From assembly GCA_013400155.1 (NCBI GenBank), contig VXBM01000095.1:938084-1002083 (forward strand): a DNA stretch of 64,000 nucleotides, written 5' to 3'. This document shows positions 1-10,936 of the stretch, in pieces. This DNA is from Helopsaltes ochotensis (Eukaryota; Chordata; Aves; Passeriformes; Locustellidae). A program made the translations under genes and the position numbers. The notes beneath the pieces were generated by a model. It saw only the letters and a program-made list of their open reading frames with translations, was not told the origin of the DNA and searched no databases. How positions within the stretch are numbered: the stretch's first letter is position 1; every line of letters begins with the position of its first letter.

Positions 1-1924
1 GGCCGGGACAAAGCCGGCAAGAACACCCCAGAGCTCCGAGGCGACACCACTGAGCTGCGGAACTGGGATGAGCTTTGAGAGGGCGAGCGAAAAAACAAAT
101 GCTTTTCCAGGAATTTGCTTTGTGGGCAGCAAGGATGGGAGAAAAAAAAAACAAAAAAACGCTTCGCCCTGCTGTGACTTGTTCCAGCCTCTTGTCCCAC
201 CTCCATCCTCAGCAGCCTGAACAACTCGTGCAGATGCAGGGGCTGCACACGGAGTTGTGCTGCTACATCTGACAGGTGGGGATGGTTAAAATATGGACAG
301 TAAAAGTGTAAATCCCGGTGTCTTTCCAGGGATCTCAGGCAGGCTGGAAGGATGCTAAGCACCTGGAGTCATGCAGGCTGCGTTGCAGGAGCTGTCACAG
401 TGTGAGGTCCTTTCCTTGCATCTATTTTAATCTCTACAGACAGGGGAGTGCTCTCCTTAAAAGGAGGATTGATGTGTCCTCAGGGCTTTCTCCAGACAGG
501 TAGGGGCAAAAACTGCACATTGGACTGTTGCCTTAAAAGACCCATAACGTGCAGAGCAAACTAGATGAATAAAAGCTTGGTTTTGGTTACTGCAGAATTA
601 CCCTGACTCCCTTACGGGCCAGTCTCATCTGAGTTGCCTTAACCAGGAGTCACTCCTCTGTCTCCCTTGGACCAGGGAGGTTTGGTGAGCAGAGTTCTCT
701 AATGACCTGCGAGTAAGGACCTCCCTTCGGTATGATGTGTCCTGTAGCACTTTAGCAGCGGTCTTCCAGAGCAGAAACCCTTAGTGTTCATCTCTCATTT
801 AGGTGGGGTACAAAAAATCAAAGGTTCTTCTGCAAGGTGGATGCCATTTACAGCCTTGCCTTTGTCTTGGGTCATTACCACTAAGCTGGTGATAAGCTGC
901 TATTAATTAGGGATTGTCAGCACGCGCAAATTGGAACAAGAGCACACCGAATGCATCAGCTGAGCCCTGCTGGGGGCGCTGGCACTGAGAGCCTCCTGAG
1001 CTGGTGATAAACTGTCCTTTGAGGATCTGCCCTTTGAAGTCATCAAAATTTGCTCGAGAGCATCTTGCTGGGGCTTGGTGTAAGTGGCCCTTCACAATTA
1101 GATTGCTTATTCTAATGAGGCTTTGGCAGTTGTTCTCTTTGTCACCTGCAAGTTTGGTGACACAGAGCACAAGGGCTGCGAAGGTGTTGGTTCAGCTATT
1201 TTATTGGACGTGTGGTGGAGCGCGGGTGTGGATTGCCTCCTGCTCCCTCTGCAGACACTCAGCGCTCTGGTGCTCGGCCTCACGCGGTGCTCCGGCTGGG
1301 CTGGTGCCCCGGTCACCCTGGGGCTGAGTCCCTGCCAGGAATACCGAGATGGAGACCTGATCCAGCTGCTTGGCTCAGCCGCTGAGCTGCGCAGGGCACG
1401 CGTGCCAGGCAGGGCAGCCTCTAGGAAACCTGCTAATGGAAAAGTCTTTTCATTTATTATGGTCTACGTGGGGGTTTTACTTCTTCCAGCGCTGTGGTTC
1501 TGCAGGCAGTGGAAGAGCCCCTGCCTTGACTTTGCAGTGTAAAAGTGAGTTTCCTTCACTTTGCCTACAAATAGTTTTCAGCTGACCTTAGGTAAACTAA
1601 AATAAGTTCAATGAAGAGGAGCCCATAAAGACTGCATGTCCCAATAAGTGAAAGCCATTCCAGAGAGATAACTGGCTCAACCGGAGTACTCCTTTCGCAG
1701 GGACCCAACCTCATTACTTGTTCTTAATGATTATTGGCAAATGCAGTGGCTAAGTCAGCAGTTGTATTTTCAGCAAGTGAGCAACCCTCCTGCTGCTTGA
1801 GAGTTTCTTCCAGGCTAGAGTGAAAGGATAAGTGAAGGGGAACAAGGACGAGCAGTCCCTGCCTCTGGAGTTGCTATCCAGAGCAGGATGGAGCCTTTGC
1901 ACTTGACCATGGCATTCTTTAGTT

Positions 1925-1960
1925 CCAGGAAATTCTGAGCACCTTCCCCGAGCGCTTCTG
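1925..1960 (+). repeat. Detached copy of the 43-bp repeat unit
   Basis: This segment carries AAATTCTGAGCACCTTCCCC followed by GAGCGCTTCTG. It matches the 3' variant of the third tandem copy near 2407-2429 more closely than the first two copies. It lies about 380 bases before the array, so the unit is also dispersed locally. Confidence 0.65.
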
Positions 1961-2307
1961 TTGTTGTAGGACACAAAAAAGATGAGTGACTCCTAATATT
2001 TCAGAAGGCAAAGACAAAGCTGTATTGTCTAATTCTTACTATTTTTATTATAAAGTGTTCTAATACAGACTTAACATGATTGGTGAATAAGAACAACACC
2101 TCTCTAATCTCATTGGTTAAACCAGAGAAACAGAACTAGAAAGGCAAAACACTACCTGGAGGAAGATTGTTTTGAGAAAGGACAGTTGTTTTGCCAAGAT
2201 GGTTTTGAGAAGAAGCTTTCTTGAGAGAATTTTCCCTTGAGAAAAATTTAGCAGCTGCTTAGCAGGCTAGAATCTCTCGGAGTCAGAAATACCAAGCTCA
2301 CAGCTTG

Positions 2308-2431
2308 TAGGTGCTCCCAGTAAATTCTGAGCAATTTCCCTGAGGGCTTCTAGGTGCTCCCAGTAAATTCTGAGCAATTTCCCTGAGGGCTTCTAGGTGC
2401 TCCCAGTAAATTCTGAGCACCTTCCCCGATC
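2308..2431 (+). repeat. 43-bp tandem repeat, about 2.9 copies
   Basis: Copies begin at 2308, 2351 and 2394, each with TAGGTGCTCCCAGTAAATTC, so the period is exactly 43 bases. The first two copies are identical over the unit. The third diverges near its end (GAGCACCTTCCCCGA instead of GAGCAATTTCCCTGA). A related detached copy lies at 1925-1960. Confidence 0.9.
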
Positions 2432-2783
2432 GATCGTGCCACTGTGTTCTGTGACAGTGGATCAGAAATATCTTGCATTCTGCTATAGCAGCAGTCATGG
2501 AGTTGCCCTCGGGATCCAAGAGTGTTCAGGGAAGAGTGAGTACCACTGCCAGGGCACTCAACACAATTAGGAGGTGAGGGGCGGCACTGTACCCAACCTG
2601 GCTGGGTGGGCGGCTTCTCAACACCGAGCGCTGGCATTTTGGGTACCGAGCCGCACTTTGCACGGGTTGGCGATTGTCACCACGTGTGGCACACGCCTGT
2701 CCGCGTGCTCCCGGCCACATGTAGGGTGAGGGACGTGTCCGTGAGATGGGTGTGGGGTTAACTGGCTGTCCCCCTGTCCCCAG

Positions 2784-3076
2784 GCAGCCGGGAGACGGCG
2801 TTCACGTACGCGGTGAGCGCGGCCGGCGTGGTGAACGCCATCAGCCGCGCCTGCCGCGAGGGCGAGCTGTCCTCGTGTGGCTGCAGCCGCGCCGCCCGCC
2901 CCAAGGACCTGCCCCGGGACTGGCTGTGGGGCGGCTGCGGGGACAACGTGGAGTACGGCTACCGCTTCGCCAAGGAGTTCGTGGACGCCAAGGAGAGGGA
3001 GAAGAACTACGTGCGGGGCTCGGAGGAGCAGGCGCGCATGCTGATGAACCTGCAGAACAACGAGGCGGGCCGCAGG
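2784..3076 (+). CDS. WNT5B: WNT5B penultimate coding exon
   Basis: The acceptor is CCCCAG at 2778-2783 and the donor is GTAAGA from 3077. Length is 293 bases: 2 bases completing a glycine, then 97 codons from SRETAFTYAVSAAGVV to NNEAGRR, ending at a codon boundary. The block DWLWGGCGDN and the cysteine-rich CREGELSSCGC are typical of the family. The exon is strongly GC-rich, in contrast with the AT-rich sequence that begins about 65 bases after its donor. Confidence 0.95.
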
Positions 3077-6000
3077 GTAAGAGCAGCCCTTCCTTTCTCG
3101 GGCGGGGAAAGTTGGAGGGCTGGGGGTATTTCAGTGGAGTATCTTATCTATATAACTTATATAACTTATATAACTTATATAACTTAGCGTGATCTTTAGA
3201 ATCAAACAGTACTTAAACTTACTATGAATAAACCTTGACAGAAGAATTATAGAGACTTAAATAAACCTACATATAAGTAAAACCTTAAATTAGTCAGATA
3301 TAAACTTAACATCATTTAAACCTTATAAACCTGAACTTATCAAAACTTAAAGATAACTTAAACTTAAGAGGGCCCAAACCTTACAATACTTAAGATGACA
3401 TAACTTAACTGAACAGTACTTAACCTATAATTAAACTTAACTACACAGAAATTATTCTTAATATTAACAGAGTACTAAAGTATAACTTAACTCAGACATA
3501 AATGTGGTAAATGATTGTGGCGATTCAGGACAGCAGGATAACGAGACTCAACTCCGAGCCTTCTTCGGAGGGCATCCAGCAAAAATGTATTGAAAGACAA
3601 ATTCTTTTTCTTTCAGATTCTTTTGTACAATACAATACGATTGGTCCCTTAGAGCCTACACCTCTTTCTAAACATCTTTGCCACGAAACAAGTTGGAAAA
3701 ACACCAGGTGTCCGGAATGGGATATCTACAAGGCTTGTTTTGGGTTCTTCCTTATGATTTCCCAGGCCAAAGTGAGAGTGTTTGTCACTTGGCTTTCCCG
3801 CAGGTTCCAAGCTAGTGCCCCAAACCTAAAAATCTCTCTGACCGCTGTCAGTCCCAACAGGGGGTAGCTGGGGATGAAATTCCTTGGAGGTTGGATGGGG
3901 GATAACACAGTGATGCCCCAGTAAAAGTGTAGTCACATTTTCTGCACTTTGGTGAATATTACAGGCAACGTTGACAGTGTTCCAGTTTTAATGCCAGGCT
4001 TCCATTGCCAGTGAATTTGGGGGTCTGTTGAGATCCTGTATGGCACACATATGCAGACACCTAGGCCCTTTCCAAATAAACTAGGTGCTGTTATGGCCCA
4101 TATTTAAGGTTTATGTCTAAGAAATCAGCTTCCCAGAGCTCTGAGAGTGCCAGCCTGGTGGTGAAAAGAAGAACCTTTTGGCATGTAGAGTTGTCTTCTA
4201 CTACCATCATTTAGATTTTTGGCAATACAAGGCCAGGAGCCTGGCTATCTCTGGAACTCAGGCCTTGCTCAGTTACCTTGGCACTGGGAACAAGAAATAG
4301 TTTGCATTGAGGTGACAAACATTTTTTGAGAAGATTCACAGTTTTGATCTGAGGACCCCTAGGGATGGAGAATCCATCACTTCCCTTTGTAGTGTGATAC
4401 CAGCATTAATCACTGTTTCAACTGTGAACCTAATGATCATTTGAATTTATCTGGCACTGGCTTCTACTCACTTCTTTTTCTGACTTTTACAACTAAATCC
4501 AAAACCCTCTTAGTAATTTCCTTGGCATACAAGTATTTATCTACTGTAATTTATTCACCATTCTTTCTTGACAAACTAGATTGAGCACTGAAGACTCTCT
4601 CAGAGGTTCTCATCAGCCATCAAATCATTCTCCTGTCACTTTAGTGTACCCTTTCCAATTTCCCCATACCCCTTTTGTATGCATTCAGTGCATGTGCTTT
4701 CGCTTTTCACACAATTCCTCTGCCTGTGATTAATACCCTGGAAGGTGTAGCATCATTCATATGCAGTGCAGCTGTGTAATCCTGCCTCTTTCCAGAAGTA
4801 GAACAGGAATACTAACTTGAACATTTGTGCATTTTCCCCAGGGTGTTTTGAAGTTTTATCATTCTTCCCTAGAAGTAAGCTTTTCAAAGGTTAATTTTAT
4901 TTCTAATTTATGTTAGAAAATCCCATTAAGTGTACTTAGTCTTGCTCTTCTGCACATTCCTAACTAATATCCTTAGTTGCCTTATCAATTTTCTGCCCTT
5001 TCTTTCCTCTAATTGTTACTGAATTATCTTTCCCTTTCCCTTGGATGTCTGTCTTTTCCGCCTGTAATTTCAGCTTCATTTTGACACCAAAGATGATTTG
5101 TTCGATTTTTTTGGTTGTGAAATCAACGTGTCAGGTTGAAGCATTGCAAGTACCTCATGATTCCTTTGCAAAATCAAATTGGGATAAATTTGCAGTAGGT
5201 GAAAAACAGGACTTGAAAGGTGTGTAACTCACTGAGTTCTGGGTTGGGATTGGGTTTGTTTTGGCTCGGATGGGCAGAGGGCTCTGCATTTGCTTGGAAA
5301 TGGGGGAGTGTGGGGCAGTAGTAGCCAGAATGTGACATTCTTTTCTGCATCTGAACATCCTGCATATCTGGAGCATGAACGTGGATTAGTACCAATAAAT
5401 ACCCTGCCCAAAGCAGGGAGTGAACACAAGACTCCAACTCCAGCCTGGAGGGGTCCAGAGACAGAGAATGGCCCCACGTCTGAGGTGAACTGCAGGAACA
5501 CAGGCTAAGTGAACACAAGTCATTTTAGATCAGGTTAAATTCAATGGAAGTACAAACCAGTGTGTAATAAAGCTTGTGGATTAAAAAAGAAAACAAAAAA
5601 CAACCAAACAAAAAATTCACAGACAAAAAAACTCTGATAAATTAAGGGAGCTGGTTAATAAGCTCAGCCAAGGAACTGGATGTGGAGGAGGTCTGGAACT
5701 TTTTCAAGTCAAAGATGCTAAAGCCATTACAACTCTGCATGCCAACAAGAGAAAAAAGGTTGTAGGAAGAATATCCAGACCTCACTGAATGAATAACTGC
5801 CAGAGAGAAGCTGTTAGGAATAGACCAAGAGCCTACTAAGAATGAAGGGGAAAAAAATACAGCAAATAAATAACAAAAAGCTCTTAGAGGTCAAGAAGCG
5901 TAAAGAGGAGGTGAGAACAGGAAAAATCATGCTGAGTCAGACCTTGCAAAGGCTAATAAAATAAACAGCAAAAGTTTTTTAAACTTTGCAAATTGAGGAG

Positions 6001-9000
6001 ATGGGAAGAAAGGAGACAGCCAGTGAGGATGGGGCTGAGTCTAAAGGCAGAGAAGTTTTGGTACCCAGAGTGAGTGAGTGCTTTGCCTGGGGCTTTGAGT
6101 TGGAGTGGGGGGCATTGGATATCTCAGAGGAACATAGGAAATAATTTGAGAAGACTTTTTCAAAGGTTGATCACACAATCATTTAGAACACCACCGATTT
6201 TCTAAAAGCAGACTAGATCCGATTGGTCTCATTTAGGTGAACTTCCGTGAAACATGTGAGGTATTTCCCCCATGGGAAATTCTTGGTTAAACTGGGAAAT
6301 AAAATGAAAATTGCAGTAGCTGTGAGATGGACAAGGAACTGGTTCAAGGAAAGACGTCAGTGAGTTGTGTGAAAGAATGTAGCTTGATTTTAATGGAGAT
6401 TGATTAGCAGAGCTCATCAAGGACGTGCCCGTAGGATTTCTGTTTGTCAGCCTCAACACAAGCACTAGGAACGGGCTGATGAACTTTGCTGTTGATGCAG
6501 AGGTATTAGGAACTGCAGAGGAGAATCTGACTTTTGTACAGCAGCTAATGACACTCAGTAAAACAGCATTAAGACCATCATTTGAGGCCTTGTATGAAAT
6601 CCATCTTCAGTCATTAGGAAAAGAGTAGGAAAGAATCGGTCGCAGCAGTCGGCTGCAAATGACTGCAGAAGTAACGTGGCTTGGAAGGTGGTAAATATCC
6701 TGTAACACACTAGACATAAGTCTTTTTATTCAACATGGGGGAATACTAATGCCATTGTATTAAGCTCTCATGAGGCCCCAAAGTATTGTGTGTTCTCATA
6801 TTCCCAAGTAAAATGACCTCAGACTAGGAAAGGCTTGTTAGGGCTGACCCAGGGGATAGGAATCTTTTCTTAAGAAAGTGTGCTAGAGCAGCTTGCCATA
6901 TTTAGCCTAGTAAAGTGAAAGTGGAGAGAGGATATGACTGATGTCTGTGTTCGTGGGAGAAATAATGGGGAAGGAAAAGTACTTTTTAAGCAAAAGGCCA
7001 ATTTGGCGCAATAGCAAATGGGCATAAAGTAAATACATATAGGCTGGAAACCAGAAAAAGATATTTTATTGTTGGAATGGCCATCAGAATAAAGGGGGCT
7101 GAAAACCTAATTGCTTTTAAAAGGGCGTCCTATGCATTTAGGGGAAATGTTTCTTGAAGCGGTGCCTGCAATAGCGGGAGGTCCTGTCTAGTCCTGCATT
7201 CCTGAACTTCTGAGGTGCTGCTGTTGTAAGTAGGAAGGTGCATAGGTTAACTCCTCATTCCCAGAAGTTTATGCTGGAAGAAAGGACTGCTGGAGACCCA
7301 GCAGTGAGCACTGCAGAGTGACCAGCAGCTGCCATCCCACTGCAGCCTTGCCCTGCTTTCACAGCCAGGCTTTCAGCTGATACCTCTGATTTATGGGCAG
7401 ATTTTTGGCATGTCCCTTCACTCAGTCTCCTGTGCGTGAGAAAGCTCTCCTGGAGTCCTGAGGAGCTGTGGTGGCAGGAGAGAGCATTGTCCCTTCTCCC
7501 CGTGGTTCTCTGAAGGAGCTGAGGGGGGACAGGAGGGAATCGGAGGGAATCTTTCATCTTTCAGGCAGTCCTGACCCCATCACCCCTTCACTCCACACCC
7601 TAGTCCTTGCGGTGGTGGCTTCTGGCTTTACTGCTCTTGTTTGTTTGTCTTTGGCTGTTATCTCAACACGTCCTTTCCTTCCATCTGTCTTTCCTCCCAA
7701 TTGGTCTCCATTACCCTCTCTTATTGCCCCCTTCCTTATCTGCGGCTGTCTGGCAGACTGTGGCAGTCAGTCCTTCCACTGTTTACCCAGCCAGCATGTG
7801 GCAGCCCTCAGTCATCAGTCACTCCAGCCACTGCCAGGAGAGCCTGCAAGGGGCTCTGCCTAATTGACCACATAGGAATTACCCATTCATCCTCTTCCTG
7901 TTCCCATTCCTGCACAAAAAGAATTGGAAGAGAACTTGGGCTTATGGGCAGGGGCTTTAAGCCCTTCCATTAGAGGCGTTCTCAGCCTGTTTAAGTGGCA
8001 CGGCCATCGATCAGATCCTGCCCTCAGAACTGCATGTGGGGTCTGCTATTCTTTACCTTGACCCCAGCCTGGTCAGAGAGGAATTCTCCAATTTCCTCTG
8101 CTTTCTCCTCATCTGGGCAGTGAAGGGGGAGAGTAATTTAGCAGCTGAAGCTGTGGTTGGCTCTTCAGGACATGGGTGGTGGGAGCTGTGGGGGGCTGAG
8201 GGGCACCACGCTCACCTGTGATCACTGGTAGCACTCCCCTTCCCCCGAACAGCCACTGCCCACATGGGCCAGATGTTTTGAGCATCAGTAGCCTAAAGCC
8301 AAGCCAGAGTGAACTCATTCCCATGACATTAACTGAGGGGGATTGAGTTGCAGTGTTTTTCTAAAGGAACAAAGCCCAGGATTAGGAAGAATCATAATAC
8401 TTTATAAAAACACATGCAAGGGCAAGGGAGGCATGAGTGGCCTGGGATTTGACAGAACCATAACCAAAAAGTGCTAACACAGGCTCATAACAAGCAGGCT
8501 GGCAGTGCAGGGAGGATATAAGAAGTGTCTGGTGCTCAGGAAATTCAGCTGTAGCCTGTCTGGTCATAGTACAGCAGGAATCCCTAAGTAACGGTGTGGT
8601 TGGTCCTCTGCAGTTGTAGCTTGATCCAAGACAAGTGCTTAACTCCCAGCTTGTAGCTGTTCCATTGCACCGTGAGGGATTGCCTTGGTAAATTGAGCTC
8701 TAAGGAGCAGAACTAAAGCTTTTCTGTTTTAAGGACTCACTCCATTGACTTTCTCAGGAGCTGGATTGGCCTCCATGTGATTTAGCCATTAAGCCAAATT
8801 GAATCTCCACTAGCTGTCAAAAGCACTGGACATTAGCTGGGCGAGGAGCAACCAGTTGTTGCAGGAGAACTCTGACCTCTCCCCGCCGGTCCAGAGCGTT
8901 GTTGTAGGCAGGAGGTTTTGCCTGCAGTATGCTCAATTGCCTTAATCAGCTTGGCACGTGAAAGGAGAGAGCTGGGAAGCTTGCTTCTGTGTCAGTGAGT

Positions 9001-10857
9001 GAGGCAAAAAAGGAACCTCTGTGTTTGGCTGCTTTTTTCCAGCAGAAAGCCTGGCTGGAAGACACATCGCCATCTCTTTCAGAGCACCCTGTTTTGTTCT
9101 CATGTTCCTTCCTCTCCCCCACCAGACACAGCTGGTGGTAATTTTGCAGCTGATGCCAAACATCTCCGCTTGGCACGCAGGATCTGGCAAAAAGCTCTGC
9201 AGGATGGTCTTGGGAGAGCAGATGTGAGCCTGATGGTGAGAGGATGAGGAGCCAAGGGCTGGGGGATCAAGCTGCTGTAACACAGAGTAGCTCTGTGGTG
9301 GGGGGATGCCCAGCTCTTGCTTTGCAAGCTCTGTCAGTGCCTGAGAGCTGGCAGGAGCTCACATGGCTTTACACTTTTGTACCCGTCTCTGAAATGGATG
9401 GGAAGAACAAACCCAACCTGCATTTCAGTTTACTTCCCTTGGTTTTTATTTCTCAGTATTTCTCTCTCCTCCCAGCCAGTGTGGGGAGGAGGAGAGTAAA
9501 CAGGAGAGTTCCCCTTCCCATCTTTTCCCATCAGCTCACTCTGATGAGGGTTTTACAGTCGGAATTTTCAAGGCTCTCTGCTAACTCCGATGCTGGATTT
9601 CCAGGGGTGTGATGCATCCGCAGCCCCCGCAGGCTCCTGCAAAGGTAGCTGGAAGTGTCTGGGAGAAGCCAGCACGGGAGGCTTGCGTGTGCTGGTGAAA
9701 TCCCGGCTGCTGTGCCCGGCTCTGACAGGAGCTCTGCGGGCGGAGGGAGCCGGGCACGAGGTGGCGCAGGAACGCCCCGGGCTCCGGGCTCAGCTCCGGG
9801 CTCAGCTCCGGGGGAGCCCCTCCGGCTGCTCCCAGGGCCGTGTGTCCGTCTGGGCACCGCCTGCCTCCCTCCGGGCCAGCTCCTCCCGGGGGAGGTGAAG
9901 GGGAAAGGGTGTGGGTTTATTTCCAAAGGATGCAGATGCATCCCTGTAAAGATAGCCTCGGTTCCCGGTGCGGGTGGTAGGAAATGGGCTGGTTCCCAGG
10001 TGTTCCCTTGCTGCAGCACAATGGGAAAAACATGCCACGCCACGGTGTGGTCTGTGAGCTGGGGAATTGCCAGAGTCCACGCAAAGAGGACTCTTTTTCC
10101 TCCTGCTTTTGACCCTGCTGTCAAGCCAGAAATCTGCCAGAAGGAAAGAAGGTGGGGTGAGGAAGCGGTGTTTGCAGGCAGCGTGACCAGAAATAGAAAT
10201 ATTTAGGGAATGGGAATGCTGTGGTCACAACAGGGGGAGGAGGAGACCTTCGTCTCCTCCGAAGGGCGAAACAACAGAAATTGCAGGACGATCAAAGCGG
10301 TTCTGTGGCCGTGATGAACTCCTGGTGACGGAGCCAGCCGCGGGTGCAGCGGGAATGACCGCGGCCCCTCCTGACCGCCTTTCTCTCTCCCCTTGCAGGC
10401 CGTGTACAAGCTGGCGGACGTGGCCTGCAAGTGCCACGGCGTGTCGGGCTCGTGCAGCCTCAAGACCTGCTGGCTGCAGCTGGCCGACTTCCGCAAGGTG
10501 GGCGACCTGCTCAAGGAGAAGTACGACAGCGCCGCGGCCATGCGCATCAGCCGCAAGGGCAAGCTGGAGCTGGTCAACGCCCGCTTCAACATGCCCACCC
10601 AGGAGGACCTGGTGTACGTGGACCCCAGCCCGGACTATTGCCTGCGCAACGAGACCACGGGCTCCCTGGGCACGCAGGGCCGCCTCTGCAACAAGACCTC
10701 GGAGGGCATGGACGGCTGCGAGCTGATGTGCTGCGGCCGCGGCTACGACCAGTTCAAGAGCGTGCAGGTGGAGCGCTGCCACTGCAAGTTCCACTGGTGC
10801 TGCTACGTCAAGTGTAAAAAGTGCACAGAGATCGTCGACCAGTACGTCTGTAAATGA
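2784..10857 (+). CDS. WNT5B: WNT5B, C-terminal part (last two coding exons)
   Basis: Secreted Wnt-5b glycoprotein ligand, which signals mainly through Frizzled/ROR non-canonical (planar polarity and calcium) routes. Exons are join(2784-3076, 10399-10857). The first begins with the last two bases of a split glycine codon. The join gives 97 + 152 complete codons plus a stop at 10855-10857, with no frameshift. Visible Wnt hallmarks are the CKCHGVSGSC block with the Porcupine-acylated serine (codon 10444-10446), GSLGTQGRLCNKTSEG, MCCGRGYD, CHCKFHWCCYVKC, and the terminus EIVDQYVCK. Two N-glycosylation sequons (NET, NKT) are present. Paralogue choice: VEYGYRF, GSEEQ, AVYK and KSVQVERC match WNT5B, whereas WNT5A has IDYGYRF, GSYES, TVYN and KTVQTERC. 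The N-terminal exons are outside the window, so the gene is partial here. Confidence 0.95.
3147..3500 (+). repeat. AACTTA-rich degenerate tandem tract
   Basis: The tract begins with several perfect 10-base units of the form ATAACTTAT. It then degrades into about 320 bases in which AACTTA recurs about 13 times and AACCTTA about 3 times at irregular spacing. The complement TAAGTT is essentially absent, so the bias is strand-specific. It starts about 70 bases after a WNT5B splice donor. It does not match any transposon I recognise. Confidence 0.75.
5520..7190 (+). mobile_element. Ancient, heavily mutated CR1 LINE, sense orientation
   Basis: Dispersed matches follow the order expected of CR1. 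At 6236-6260 a stretch resembles the reverse-transcriptase region LDFRKAFD-type coding sequence, and the segment near 6430 is where the QGS/L region should be. At 6474-6500 GGGCTGATGAACTTTGCTG corresponds to the (A/V)DD-region approach. Near 7040-7130 GGCTGGAAACCAGAAAAAG, then CTGAAAACCTAATTGCTTTT, resemble the CR1 3' end. All frames are full of stops, so it is dead. The limits are approximate, and the 5.5-6.2 kb part is the weakest. Confidence 0.6.
10239..10260. repeat. Perfect 9-bp inverted repeat with CTTC loop
   Basis: GGAGGAGAC at 10239-10247 is the exact reverse complement of GTCTCCTCC at 10252-10260, separated by CTTC. It lies about 140 bases upstream of the final WNT5B acceptor. It could form a stable RNA hairpin in the pre-mRNA. 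A role is not shown. Confidence 0.8.
10399..10857 (+). CDS. WNT5B: WNT5B terminal coding exon
   Basis: Acceptor TTGCAG ends at 10398. Reading starts in phase 0 with AVYKLADVACKC and stops with TGA at 10855-10857. It encodes 152 residues covering the acylation loop (serine codon 10444-10446) and the C-terminal cysteine-rich domain that contacts Frizzled. Both N-glycosylation sequons lie here. No canonical cysteine of the block appears to be lost. Confidence 0.97.
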   Translation, partial: AVYKLADVACKCHGVSGSCSLKTCWLQLADFRKVGDLLKEKYDSAAAMRISRKGKLELVNARFNMPTQEDLVYVDPSPDYCLRNETTGSLGTQGRLCNKTSEGMDGCELMCCGRGYDQFKSVQVERCHCKFHWCCYVKCKKCTEIVDQYVCK

Positions 10858-10930
10858 GGGGGGGGGGGAGCCGCCAAAGCAACAAATCTATATTATATAA
10901 ATCTATATAAATATATTTTATATTTGTATA

Positions 10931-10936
10931 AATAAA
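10931..10936 (+). terminator. WNT5B: Proximal poly(A) signal of WNT5B
   Basis: Canonical AATAAA in a very AT-rich stretch, 74 bases after the stop codon. It lies between the G11 run and a C9 run at 10999-11007. Confidence 0.5.

Larger units (their letters stand above)
1..2783 (+). other. WNT5B: WNT5B intron (3' part), upstream of the penultimate coding exon
   Basis: Non-coding sequence ending in a pyrimidine-rich tract and CAG acceptor at 2781-2783. I looked for the preceding WNT5B exon, which should end in a split glycine codon after a VMQI-type sequence, and did not find it, so it lies left of the window. The stretch contains a 43-bp tandem repeat and two inverted CCAAT-like ATTGG motifs near 2.1 kb, but no convincing exon. 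The first 60 bases are fairly GC-rich and unexplained. Confidence 0.8.
3077..10398 (+). other. WNT5B: WNT5B last intron
   Basis: Intron of 7,322 bases between the GTAAGA donor at 3077 and the TTGCAG acceptor ending at 10398. It holds the AACTTA-rich tract (3147-3500), a highly diverged CR1 LINE (about 5.52-7.19 kb), a GC-rich patch at 9.7-9.9 kb with a short tandem repeat of CTCCGGGCTCAG, and a perfect 9-bp hairpin at 10239-10260. I see no exon in it. Confidence 0.85.

Noticed and set aside
1..80. GC-rich start of the window as the preceding WNT5B exon
   Set aside because: Its translations do not match WNT5B, and the expected split-glycine end with a GT donor is missing.
9531..10124. 197-codon minus-strand frame and overlapping plus-strand frames at 9.6-10.2 kb
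   Set aside because: They lie in a GC-rich intron patch with few stops by composition, have proline/arginine/glycine-biased translations, and show no splice or domain support.
10225..10817. Alternative-frame ORFs over the WNT5B terminal exon
   Set aside because: They are shadows of the real GC-rich coding exon; only the frame ending EIVDQYVCK encodes a known family.
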